Positions 45,296 to 53,775 of a DNA stretch of 64,000 nt are shown here, one piece after another. The stretch is from assembly GCF_002101395.1 (NCBI RefSeq), contig NZ_CP019706.1:2666001-2730000 (forward strand), in the 5' to 3' direction. The position numbers were made by a program, and so were the translations under genes. Source of the DNA: Pantoea alhagi. GTDB lineage: Bacteria > Pseudomonadota > Gammaproteobacteria > Enterobacterales > Enterobacteriaceae. A model generated the notes under the pieces. The model did no database searches and was not told the DNA's origin. It worked only from the letters and a program-made list of their open reading frames with translations. The first letter of the stretch is position 1; each line of letters opens with the position of its first letter.

Positions 45296-46579
45296 TCAGG
45301 CCACTGCCAGACGTCGCGTAAACAGGCGACTGGAGAGCCAGTAAACCACGCAGGCCACCACCAGAGAGGTGATCGTCGGCACGCCCCAGTTGCTAAGCAG
45401 GCCAACCGCCGCACCGATGACGCTGGCGATAATTGCCGGGAGGCCTATGGCTGGCGTAGTGTCCGGCAGTCTGCCGTTACCACGGCTCTCATCCAGCGCC
45501 TGACGATGGGTACGCAGCAGGAAGTAGTCTATCAGCATAATGCCGATCACTGGCGGGAATACCACGCCCAGCACGGTAAGAAAATCGACAAAGCGATCGA
45601 GGATCCCCAGCACCGACATCGTAGTACCCAGCACGCCAATAGCCAGCGTGGTGGGGGCATATCTCCACTTATGGCCGGTTAAGCCTTCAATGGCGTTAAC
45701 GATGCCTAATGAAGAAGAGTAAAGATTCAAATCGTTTACGCGCAGGGTAGAGAACACCACCACCATCATGCCCAAACCGCCCGCGCCCAGCGACATAATT
45801 GACACCACGTCATCGGTGCTGAGGCTTTTCGCAATCAGGATCGCCAGACCGTTGATGATGAATTCACCGGCGATAATGGTCAGCAGCGTAATACCCAGCA
45901 CCTGGCCACTATTGCGCGAGTAACGGGTTAAATCGGGGGTCATCAGGCTGGCAACGATAGCACCGCCGACAACAATGGTAATCCCGGCGCTAATTGACAT
46001 CGCATCGCCAGCGGGCGCTCGTTGGATAGCCTGGTGCAGGTCATGCCCGGAGAGCGTAACCCACGAAACCCAGCCGACAAGAGCGATAAACAGCGGCACC
46101 GCGATACGGGCGGCGATACGCAGCGCGCGAAAGCCGAAGGTCACCAGAATGGTGAGTACGCTGCCGGAAAGCGCGGCCGACCAGCCGAAGCCCAGACGGT
46201 TGCCAAACGCCACATCCAGCGACTTGGCAAAAATTGCATTCTGAATGCCAAACCAGCCCAGCAGACTGACAGCGACAATCAGGCCTATCAACACCGAACC
46301 CAGACGGCCGAAGCCGCACCAGCGCGCCAGCAGGCTACCAGAAATGCCTTCGCGCATCCCGGCATAACCAAGACCGAAAGTCACAACGCCGAAAATCAGG
46401 CTGCCGACGGCAATGGCGATAAAGGCGTCGCCCAGCGTCATAGAGTGGCCCAGCACCGCGCCCAGCATAAACTGATCAAGGGCGGTCAGCATGCCCATAT
46501 GCACGATAGCGACGCTCAGGAAGGAAACTTTTTTATTCTGCGGTACCCGCGTCAGCGGAAAATCATCTATTTTTATCAT
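45296..46579 (-). CDS. NCS1-family nucleobase permease, CodB-like
   Basis: 427 residues with about 12 membrane segments. The N-terminal DFPLTRVPQNKKVSFLSVAIVHMG and the following GDAFIAIAVGSLI are typical of cytosine permease CodB. Transports cytosine or a related base with a cation. No codA deaminase is nearby. It is the last gene of a likely operon with a PAS-LuxR regulator (20-bp gap) and a GNAT acetyltransferase. The assignment as CodB is likely but a paralogue for another pyrimidine or thiamine precursor is possible. Confidence 0.85.
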   Translation of the reverse strand: MIKIDDFPLTRVPQNKKVSFLSVAIVHMGMLTALDQFMLGAVLGHSMTLGDAFIAIAVGSLIFGVVTFGLGYAGMREGISGSLLARWCGFGRLGSVLIGLIVAVSLLGWFGIQNAIFAKSLDVAFGNRLGFGWSAALSGSVLTILVTFGFRALRIAARIAVPLFIALVGWVSWVTLSGHDLHQAIQRAPAGDAMSISAGITIVVGGAIVASLMTPDLTRYSRNSGQVLGITLLTIIAGEFIINGLAILIAKSLSTDDVVSIMSLGAGGLGMMVVVFSTLRVNDLNLYSSSLGIVNAIEGLTGHKWRYAPTTLAIGVLGTTMSVLGILDRFVDFLTVLGVVFPPVIGIMLIDYFLLRTHRQALDESRGNGRLPDTTPAIGLPAIIASVIGAAVGLLSNWGVPTITSLVVACVVYWLSSRLFTRRLAVA

Positions 46580-46599
46580 GAAAACGGTCCGTGATAATT

Positions 46600-47277
46600 T
46601 CAGATAAACTGAATGCCTTTTTCAAGCAGGCGATGAGGAATATAACTATCAAGCTGTGCGTGAGAACAATATTCTTCAAACTGAGCAAGAGAATGTACAT
46701 CCGCTTTTTGATAGATATTATAAATACGGTTTTGAATGGTTTTAGGGCTGATGTTATATATTTTGGCTATCTCCTTAACGGAAAGTCGCTGCAGCATAAA
46801 AAAAATAATATCCAGCTCCGACTGGGTAAATACGTCACTGGAAACGTCGGTGGTTAATACGCTGGGTTTCTGCTGATTAATATATTTATGAGGCGACAGG
46901 CTATTCAGCGGTTTAGCATTCCAGATAACGCCAATATAGTCGCCAACAGAATTATAAATCGGCAGTTTTTCACTGACCCAGGGCGTCAGGTAAGCTTTAC
47001 CGAACCAGTAATGGGTTTCGATTACTGTGGTTTGGCCGCGTGAGGCTTCGGTGCGACGATCGTGTTCCTGCAAATCATCGGCGCATTCAGCCCAGCTAAC
47101 GGGAAACTCTGCATCCAGTTTACCGGTAATATCAAAACCTGACGGTGTACCGGTATAGAGCAGGGCGGCTTGATTCATGTACACATGCCGCGACTCCCGG
47201 TCTTTTATCCCCCAGGGCTCGTTCAGATGCTCCATCATGGCGATTAAACCAGAGAAATTCTCATCGTTAGCAGGCAT
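46600..47277 (-). CDS. PAS-domain LuxR-type transcriptional regulator
   Basis: 225 residues from the ATG at 47277; a GTG two codons upstream is also possible, and neither has a clear ribosome site. The N-terminal half (about 10-125) is a PAS-like sensor (EPWGIKDRESRHVYMNQAA); the C-terminal half has a LuxR HTH (FTQSELDIIFFMLQRLSVKEIAKIYNISPKTIQNR, written in parts at about 150-190). The gene is AT-richer than its neighbours. It sits between the GNAT and NCS1 genes on the same strand. Ligand and targets are unknown; control of the adjacent permease is likely. Confidence 0.82.
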   Translation of the reverse strand: MPANDENFSGLIAMMEHLNEPWGIKDRESRHVYMNQAALLYTGTPSGFDITGKLDAEFPVSWAECADDLQEHDRRTEASRGQTTVIETHYWFGKAYLTPWVSEKLPIYNSVGDYIGVIWNAKPLNSLSPHKYINQQKPSVLTTDVSSDVFTQSELDIIFFMLQRLSVKEIAKIYNISPKTIQNRIYNIYQKADVHSLAQFEEYCSHAQLDSYIPHRLLEKGIQFI

Positions 47278-47302
47278 AGTCACATTTACCGGTTATTGAA
47301 GA

Positions 47303-47713
47303 TCAGAGATCTTTCGCCAGGTAATAGCGCGTATGTTTATGCGCATAATTACCCAAGTGACCATATTCGCGATAACCCAGCTTTTCATAAAAACCTTTCG
47401 CCTGAAAACTAAAGGTATCGACATAGGCCATATGACAGCCGCGTGTTCTCGCCTCTTTTTCCGCCTGCAACATCAGCTGACGGCCAAAGCCACGGGCGCG
47501 ATAATTATCACTCACCCAGAGATATTGCACCTCCAGCCCCCCCCACCAGGTTCTGGCGACCAGGCCGCCAGCAATGGTGCTTTGCTCGTCGCGCAGGGTG
47601 ATAAACAGCGGATGGATGTCTACTTCGTCGAATTTACTGTTATGCGCCCACAGATTATCTATAACGAAATCTTCATCCATCTGAGCGGGATTATCCGTCA
47701 CATTAATTTGCAT
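47303..47713 (-). CDS. GNAT-family N-acetyltransferase
   Basis: 136 residues. The acetyl-CoA-binding motif A reads LWVSDNYRARGFGRQLM, with the C-terminal QAKGFYEKLGYREYG block. Small, cytoplasmic; substrate unknown. Upstream AAGGA lies ten bases from the ATG. First gene of the three-gene cassette (25 bp before the PAS-LuxR gene). Confidence 0.85.
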   Translation of the reverse strand: MQINVTDNPAQMDEDFVIDNLWAHNSKFDEVDIHPLFITLRDEQSTIAGGLVARTWWGGLEVQYLWVSDNYRARGFGRQLMLQAEKEARTRGCHMAYVDTFSFQAKGFYEKLGYREYGHLGNYAHKHTRYYLAKDL

Positions 47714-48063
47714 TGTTATATTTTCCTTGAGAAATAGTTATCTAGGATATAATTAAATATATATAAACTCATTAGCACTGGAGTTATTACCATTTTTAAT
47801 CATATGCAGCAAGAGAGAAATTCCCCCTTTCCAATGTGACGCGAAAAAGGGTAGTTTACCGTTCAGTTAAATGCATGAACCGCAAAATAAAATAAAGATT
47901 TTTTAGTGAGCAAGACATTTTAATTATTGCCAACATCAGGGAATTTCATCTTCTTTTATCGCAGAGTCTGCCCGCAATGCTATGGGCAGCACAATGCTGC
48001 GATTTCATTTCACGTGAAAAGATGTGTTAAACTACTGCGGTTTTTAGCCCGTTCACGCTTGAG
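47714..48063. other. AT-rich gap between the GNAT gene and hda
   Basis: No gene or clear hairpin seen. It must hold promoters for the leftward GNAT cassette and for hda on the right; the sequence GTGTTAAACTACTGCGG at about 48023-48039 could be part of the hda promoter. Confidence 0.4.
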
Positions 48064-48069
48064 GTGCTT

Positions 48070-48771
48070 CTGAACACGCCGGCACAACTTTCACTGCCAC
48101 TCTATTTACCGGATGACGAAACCTTCGCCAGTTTCTGGCCGGGAGAAAATTCGTCCCTGCTGGCTGCACTCAAAGGCGCTTTAGCGCAGGAACATGGCAG
48201 TTATCTCTATTTCTGGTCACGTCAGGGCGGCGGACGCAGCCATCTGCTGCATGCCGCCTGTGCTGAAATGTCAACGCGCGGCGATGCCGTTGGCTATGTT
48301 CCGCTTGATAAACGTACCTGGTTCGTGCCGGAAGTACTGGATGGCATGGAACAGCTTGCGCTGGTTTGCATCGATAATATCGAATGCATTGCCGGGGAAG
48401 ATGAGTGGGAGATGGCGATCTTCGATCTCTATAATCGCATTCTGGAAACCGGAAAAACGCGTCTGCTGATCACCGGCGATCGTCCGCCGCGCCAGCTTAA
48501 TCTTAAGCTGCCGGATCTCGCTTCACGCCTCGACTGGGGCCAAATCTATAAGTTACAGCCGCTCTCGGATGAAGATAAGCTGCAGGCGCTACAGCTACGC
48601 GCCAGCCTGCGAGGTTTCGAGCTGCCGGAAGATGTGGGGCGTTTTCTGCTCAAGCGTCTGGATCGTGAGATGCGTACGCTGTTTACCACGCTGGATCGAC
48701 TCGATCGGGCTTCCATTAGCGCCCAGCGTAAGCTCACCATTCCGTTTGTAAAGGAAATCCTGGCGCTGTAG
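48070..48771 (+). CDS. hda: DnaA regulatory inactivator Hda, CTG start
   Basis: 233 residues starting at CTG 48070 (MNTPAQLSLPLYLPDDETFA). The start is chosen because it gives the exact E. coli N-terminus and lies five bases behind TGAGG; E. coli Hda is known to start at CUG. An in-frame GTG at 48064 overlaps the ribosome site. AAA+ domain related to DnaA with the clamp-binding QLSLPL motif at residues 6-11, P-loop region QGGGRSHLLHA, and Walker B-like VCIDNIECI. With the beta clamp it stimulates DnaA-ATP hydrolysis after replication initiation. Confidence 0.95.
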   Translation: MNTPAQLSLPLYLPDDETFASFWPGENSSLLAALKGALAQEHGSYLYFWSRQGGGRSHLLHAACAEMSTRGDAVGYVPLDKRTWFVPEVLDGMEQLALVCIDNIECIAGEDEWEMAIFDLYNRILETGKTRLLITGDRPPRQLNLKLPDLASRLDWGQIYKLQPLSDEDKLQALQLRASLRGFELPEDVGRFLLKRLDREMRTLFTTLDRLDRASISAQRKLTIPFVKEILAL

Positions 48772-48776
48772 GTTGA

Positions 48777-50243
48777 TTAACGTCCTTTTTGATATTGCCG
48801 GAAGCGCAGCTGTAGCTGACGCAGCTGATCGATACGGGCGTCATAGCGCGCCTGCGTCAAACTGCCCAGCGCCACCTGCGCGCTGGCGCTGCTCAGCGTG
48901 GTGATTGCCTGATCTAACTGACCGGTTAACGCCAGGCCCTCTGCACGCGCCGACAGCTCTTCATCACGTCGGTTTTGTGCCGCCGACGCCTGCGCCAGCA
49001 GATCCCAACCGTTAGTATCGTCGGGATGCGCCCAGGTATAGCGATTCAGGATGCTGCTGGCCGCCGCAGGCTGTTTGGCCTCCAGGAGCGCATTCGCCAG
49101 GTTAAGCTGTAACACCGGGTCGCTACTGCTGGCTTTCTGCGCCATCAGACGCTTTACTGCCGCTTGCGGCTGATTCAGGCCTAAATCAATATCGGTCATG
49201 ATATCCAGATACCAGACGTTGCCAGGATCTTTTGCCAGCAGCGGCTCGATAATTTTCTTTGCATTAGCAAAGCTTTTGGCTTCCAGGAACAGCAGCGCTC
49301 TGCCGTATTGCGCAGCCTGCTGCTGACGTGTATTGCCTTTCGACCACTCTTCCAGCAAATCTTCGCCCAGCTGATTCTGCCCGGTAGCATACATGCCCAG
49401 CGCGCGGGCTTTCGCCATGTAGTAATCCTGCGAAGACTGCACCACTACCGGGCGCATCTGGCTGGCCCGATTACGGGCATCGGCCAGACGGCTGTCCGGC
49501 AACGGGTGCGTCAGCAGAATTTCCGGCGGCTTAAAGGCGAAACGGGACTGATCCGCCAGCTTCTGTAAAAAATTGGGCATCGCCTGCGGATCGAAACCAG
49601 CACGCTGCAGAACCTGGATACCGATCCGATCCGCTTCCTGTTCGTTGTTCTGCGTAAATGAGATCACCCCCTGCCGCGTGCCTGCCAGCGTACCGGCTAA
49701 ACCCGCCATGCCCGCCTGTGGATTAGCCATTGCCAGCAGAATTGAGCCCAGTGCACCCACCCAGGTGAGTGGGGCGTTACGCTGCTGCTCTTCCATCGCA
49801 CGTGCCAGATGACGCTGAGTCACGTGCGAAATTTCGTGTGCCAATACCGAGGCGAGCTGACTTTCATTGTCGCTGGTACGGAACAGGGCTGAATGCAGCA
49901 CAACGTTACCGCCAAAGAAGGCGAAGGCGTTTATTTCATCATTGCGGATCAGGTAGAAATGAAAAGGCGTGCGGACTGAACTGGCGTGGGCGACCAGCCG
50001 CATGCCAAGCTGATTAATGTACTGGTTAAGCAGGGGATCATTGATCAGCGGTGCACTGGCCCGCAGCTGGCGAACGTAAAAATCGCCCATCTGCAGTTCC
50101 TGATTGATCGATAACGTACCGCCTGCGGTAGTGCCAATATCGGGAAGCGTATCAGCGATGTCGGCCTGGGAAGGAAGCACGTTGCCAGCCAGCAGCGTGA
50201 CTATGAGTGAAGCGATCACAGTTTTCTTCAAGTGATTAAACAT
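48777..50243 (-). CDS. bepA: Periplasmic chaperone/metalloprotease BepA
   Basis: 488 residues from the ATG at 50243, matching E. coli (487); the frame runs 19 codons further up. A signal peptide (HLKKTVIASLIVTLLAGNVLPSQA, given in part) is followed by an M48 protease domain with HEISH (H136, E137, H140) and the third ligand in NNEQEADRIG, then TPR repeats (about 300-480). Assists LptD assembly and degrades misfolded outer-membrane proteins. In E. coli it adjoins perM; here 3.5 kb of other DNA intervenes. Confidence 0.96.
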   Translation of the reverse strand: MFNHLKKTVIASLIVTLLAGNVLPSQADIADTLPDIGTTAGGTLSINQELQMGDFYVRQLRASAPLINDPLLNQYINQLGMRLVAHASSVRTPFHFYLIRNDEINAFAFFGGNVVLHSALFRTSDNESQLASVLAHEISHVTQRHLARAMEEQQRNAPLTWVGALGSILLAMANPQAGMAGLAGTLAGTRQGVISFTQNNEQEADRIGIQVLQRAGFDPQAMPNFLQKLADQSRFAFKPPEILLTHPLPDSRLADARNRASQMRPVVVQSSQDYYMAKARALGMYATGQNQLGEDLLEEWSKGNTRQQQAAQYGRALLFLEAKSFANAKKIIEPLLAKDPGNVWYLDIMTDIDLGLNQPQAAVKRLMAQKASSSDPVLQLNLANALLEAKQPAAASSILNRYTWAHPDDTNGWDLLAQASAAQNRRDEELSARAEGLALTGQLDQAITTLSSASAQVALGSLTQARYDARIDQLRQLQLRFRQYQKGR

Positions 50244-50897
50244 ACATCTTCCCCAGGGCAAAGAGTAACGTTTCGACCGATCCCGGTCCTGATAGTTCAT
50301 ATACCAGCGCAGCAGCCACGCTCAGGGCGTTATCTTAGCGAGGTAAACTGCATAATGAAATGGCTGTTTAAGCCTGATGCCATAAGGGAAAAACAGTGAT
50401 TCAGGTCACGGCGGAAGTTCAAAGTTGTGTAAACTTATTCAGAGAAATTGAAAGTGGCATGAGATTTGATTAAGCATCTTCTGAAAATCAACTGTTGATA
50501 ATGTAGAGAGATTTTTAAAATCGTTAATAACGCTGAAGCTATGGTTAAAAACAGTCTCTGCTGTCGATTTTAAAATGGACTTGTTGATAGATTAATTTCA
50601 ACAAAAAGTGACGAAACTAAGATCCATGATTAATTAAAGAAATCGCGCCATTACCTGCTTTGCTTGTTTGTTTTCTGCTTTATATCGGATCGCTCGGGGT
50701 GTTTTTTATTATAAGGTAATTCTTAATCTGCCGATCCAGAGATTAAATAGCATTAATTAACGAAAAATAAAGAAAACAACGATGATTGTTGTGGGTTATT
50801 TTTTCTTATTGAAACCACTTCGATAATGTCGCTGCGTAACCTGTATTTCCCCGATAAGACTCTGTGATATAGATAAAAAAGGCCGCTAAGAGATAGA
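50244..50897. other. Long AT-rich non-coding stretch
   Basis: More than 600 bp with no plausible gene on either strand. It contains the leftward bepA promoter. Distant complementary segments GGATCG (about 50684-50689) and CGATCC (about 50731-50736) flank a T-rich stretch; no convincing terminator or RNA gene could be defined. Confidence 0.4.
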
Positions 50898-50940
50898 GAT
50901 GGAGATTCCCTCCTGGCGCCGCTGAATATCCATCGGGGAG
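50898..50940 (+). promoter_or_regulatory. Structured leader before a 46-codon ORF
   Basis: GATGGA (50898-50903) pairs exactly with TCCATC (50929-50934), and the Shine-Dalgarno GGGGAG (50935-50940) follows at once. TTCCCTCC inside the loop (50906-50913) can pair with the GGGGAG, which would hide the ribosome site. This suggests a cis-acting translational switch, unproven. Confidence 0.4.
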
Positions 50941-50946
50941 AAAAAA

Positions 50947-51087
50947 ATGCGTTATGCAGTTAAGGGGTTTTTGTTGGCTTCTCTGCCAGACGCAGGCGGT
51001 GCGGGAGTTTATTTAGCGGCAGGGTTCAGCAATAAAATTATGTGGCAAATAAAATGCAGTAACAGATCGCGAGCGTCTCTCGGATGA
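50947..51087 (+). CDS. Possible small protein of 46 residues
   Basis: ATG with an ideal GGGGAG six bases upstream. The product starts MRYAVKGFLLASLPDAGGAG and is hydrophobic up to residue 28, then basic and polar (QIKCSNRSR). It may be a small membrane protein or a remnant: its N-terminus has a similar layout to that of the DsrE-like protein encoded 120 bp downstream, so it could be a decayed copy. Not recognised as a known family. Confidence 0.35.
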   Translation: MRYAVKGFLLASLPDAGGAGVYLAAGFSNKIMWQIKCSNRSRASLG

Positions 51088-51207
51088 GATATTTCTTATC
51101 TTATCGAAGGGCGCTTGTTCGCCTGAAAATCGGGAAAAGGTTCTGCTGCAGATATAATACTTTCAGTTTTCTATGACTAACATCCTCTTTTAAAGGAGTG
51201 CTTTTTT

Positions 51208-51816
51208 ATGCGTCCCGTAACTTATATCGTCGTGGCGGCTCTGGCCGGTTTTGTCGGCGGTAATGTGCTTCAGGCACCACAGCTCTATGACAAAGTCACT
51301 AACCATATCGCTAACAGCAAAAGCGAGCCGGAAGGCTTCTGGTCAACGCCAGCTATCGCTAACTATGGCAAAATTCATTACGTGGATACGCCCGCTTATA
51401 ATCCGCGTAATGATGCTAACCTCAGCAATAAGATCGTCTTTCAGCTTAATAAAAACGACGGTGACATCAAGGATCCGCACCTGGGCCTGGAGCGCGTTGC
51501 GCGCGTTGTTAACCTCTATTATGCGGCAGGTATTCCACTGAATAAGCTCAACTTTGTGGTATCAATGAACGGCGATGCCGTGATTGCCGGACTGAATAAT
51601 GAAGAATTCCATAAAGCTTACGGTATTGATAACCCCAACCTTAAGTTGATTAGCGAGCTGGAAAAGGCGGGCGTAAAAGTCACGGTTTGCGATCAGTCGG
51701 TGGCCTTCCATCATATTGATCGTGAGTGGATTGATAAATCAGTGACCCATACTATTTCCAGCGGGACAACCGTCGCCACGCTGCAAAATCAGGGTTATGC
51801 GCTGTTAATGCTCTGA
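51208..51816 (+). CDS. Exported DsrE/DsrF-like protein
   Basis: 202 residues with good ribosome site AAAGGAG. A hydrophobic N-terminal segment (TYIVVAALAGFVGGNVL, residues 5-21) acts as a signal or anchor. The rest is a DsrE-like alpha/beta domain: KIVFQLNKNDGD, GLERVARVVNLYYAAGIP, KLNFVVSMNGDAVIAGL, and GVKVTVCDQSVAFHHI with one cysteine. DsrE proteins usually act in sulfur relay in the cytoplasm; export is an unusual feature, and the function here is unknown. Monocistronic, with a strong terminator behind it. Confidence 0.75.
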   Translation: MRPVTYIVVAALAGFVGGNVLQAPQLYDKVTNHIANSKSEPEGFWSTPAIANYGKIHYVDTPAYNPRNDANLSNKIVFQLNKNDGDIKDPHLGLERVARVVNLYYAAGIPLNKLNFVVSMNGDAVIAGLNNEEFHKAYGIDNPNLKLISELEKAGVKVTVCDQSVAFHHIDREWIDKSVTHTISSGTTVATLQNQGYALLML

Positions 51817-51851
51817 TTATATATCTTTTTCTCTCTGTGTAACGCTATCCA

Positions 51852-51883
51852 AAATGACGCCGCCAGTGGCGGTGTCATTTTTT
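51852..51883. terminator. Strong terminator behind the DsrE-like gene
   Basis: AAATGACGCCGCC (51852-51864) and GGCGGTGTCATTT (51868-51880) pair over 13 bp with one G-T pair and are followed by a T-run; the A-run on the left makes it symmetrical. Confidence 0.88.
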
Positions 51884-52097
51884 GCATTTTCGCCCAGCTT
51901 ATTCCTTTCCTGCTGCTCAGGCTCAATTACCGACCTAAGAAAAATCTTAATAAACTGCGCTGAGTCGTTTTTCTGCTTGCTCAATCCATGTACAATTGAG
52001 ACGTGCATCTCACCAGGGCACCTGTAGCACGATAAGTATTGATAATAAAAGCACCACAAGGCGCAAAAGAAATGATAAACACAATCGAGGCGAATCC

Positions 52098-53699
52098 ATG
52101 TTAAGGCTGCCAAGGCCGAAAACGGATTTGCGGACGCTTATTACCCTGCTGGCCGTGGCCAGTATCGTTATTACCCTTGCTAATTCCTTGTACGCCGCCT
52201 GGCGCGTTCAGCGTGAACAACTGATTACTAATACGCTGGAGGCGAATCGGGTTTATGCTGCCAAACTGGCTGCCTCGACCGGGCAGTTTTTTCAGCAGGC
52301 GCAGTCACAGCTAGCCTGGAGCGCTACCGAGCTTAGCGATCGCTTTGATGATGAAGCGCTGTTGCAGAAAGAGGTTGAGCGTCTTCGGCAGCAAACCAAC
52401 AGCTTTAATTCGGTGGTGGTGGTTGATGCCGCCGGTTGGGTGCGCGCAATTTCACCTGAGTCGTTGACGCTGAAGGGCATGCAGTTGCATACCGACAGCG
52501 CGCGTGAAGCGCTGGCACGGCGCACCGCGTTGATAGGGCAGCCCAGCCTTTCGGCAGCAAATAACCTGATCGTGTTTGTTTCCCGCCCGGTTTGGTCTGC
52601 GACCGGCAGCTATCTTGGGTACATTGGCGGTACCATTTATCTGAAGCGTAAAAGCATTCTGCATGAACTGCTGCTTAGTCAGTTTTACCGTGACGGAACG
52701 CAACTTTATGTGCTGAATCGTGATAACCGCGTGCTTTACCACCAGAATGGCCAGCTGGTTGGGAAGAAAATTGCGCCGCTGCTGCAGCAGGATGCGATCG
52801 CCTATGCCAGCAGCGGCTATCAGGAAGTGACTGATGAGCGGGGCGTGCCAATGCTGGCGGGCTACGCGCACGTGCCGGATTCCGACTGGACCATTCTGGT
52901 GCTCAAGCAAACCAGCGTGACGTTGGCACCGCTTAGCAGCCTGTTGTTTCAGGTCATACAGCATTCACTGCCGCTGGCGCTGATGACGCTGGCAGCAGCC
53001 TGGCTGCTGGCGCGGCTGATCGCCATGCCGCTGTGGCAGCTGGCGCGTAAAGCTGGCCAAATGGATGAACAGGATGCCGCCGTAGAAATTAGCCGTATTC
53101 GCTCCTGGTATTTTGAAGCATCACAAATCAAGCGGGCACTGCTTTCCGGTATTGGGCTGATGCAAACCAAAATCGGCCAGCTGAAATCAGAGGCGCAAAC
53201 CGATCCGCTGACGCAGTTGCTTAACCGTCGTGGCCTGCAGGCGGTGCTGGACTACCTTGCCACCACGCGCCAGCCATTTGCCGTGCTGGCGCTCGACATC
53301 GATCATTTCAAGCAGGTTAATGATACCTGGGGACATGGTGCTGGCGACCGGGTTATCCAGCAGGTGGCGCAACAGCTGAAAAGCTATGCGCGGCAAACTG
53401 ACGTAGCTTGCCGCAGCGGCGGTGAAGAGTTTTTAATGATCCTGCCGGGGGCCGATCATGACACGGCGATGAAGATGGCGGAACGCTTACGCCAGGCAAC
53501 GCAGCGTCAGGCGATCGATCCGGTTGGTGAGGTGACGCTGTCGATTGGGGTCAGCTGCTGGCTATCCGATCGCGAGGTGATTGCATCCTGTTTCCGGCGC
53601 GCCGATGAGGCGCTGTATCGCGCTAAGCGTGGCGGTAGAAACTGTGTGATTGCCGCAGCGGCGCAGTCAGAGAACGAGACGCCGCTCTGTGAAAGCTAA
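52098..53699 (+). CDS. Membrane diguanylate cyclase with dCACHE sensor
   Basis: 533 residues from the ATG at 52098 (MLRLPRPKTDLRTLITLLAV), preceded by GAGG. Two membrane segments (about 12-35 and 285-310) enclose a periplasmic double-Cache sensor. The cytoplasmic GGDEF domain has DPLTQLLNRRG, GGEEF (441-445) and an intact inhibitory RxxD site RQTD (432-435), so an active, feedback-controlled cyclase making c-di-GMP is predicted. The periplasmic ligand is unknown. It lies in the insert between bepA and perM. Confidence 0.92.
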   Translation: MLRLPRPKTDLRTLITLLAVASIVITLANSLYAAWRVQREQLITNTLEANRVYAAKLAASTGQFFQQAQSQLAWSATELSDRFDDEALLQKEVERLRQQTNSFNSVVVVDAAGWVRAISPESLTLKGMQLHTDSAREALARRTALIGQPSLSAANNLIVFVSRPVWSATGSYLGYIGGTIYLKRKSILHELLLSQFYRDGTQLYVLNRDNRVLYHQNGQLVGKKIAPLLQQDAIAYASSGYQEVTDERGVPMLAGYAHVPDSDWTILVLKQTSVTLAPLSSLLFQVIQHSLPLALMTLAAAWLLARLIAMPLWQLARKAGQMDEQDAAVEISRIRSWYFEASQIKRALLSGIGLMQTKIGQLKSEAQTDPLTQLLNRRGLQAVLDYLATTRQPFAVLALDIDHFKQVNDTWGHGAGDRVIQQVAQQLKSYARQTDVACRSGGEEFLMILPGADHDTAMKMAERLRQATQRQAIDPVGEVTLSIGVSCWLSDREVIASCFRRADEALYRAKRGGRNCVIAAAAQSENETPLCES

Positions 53700-53775
53700 C
53701 GCTTAAGGTTGTTCTGTTTTCTGCGGCGCATTTCAGTACAATCGTCAGCCTTGTTGATACAGGGAAGGATACGCC

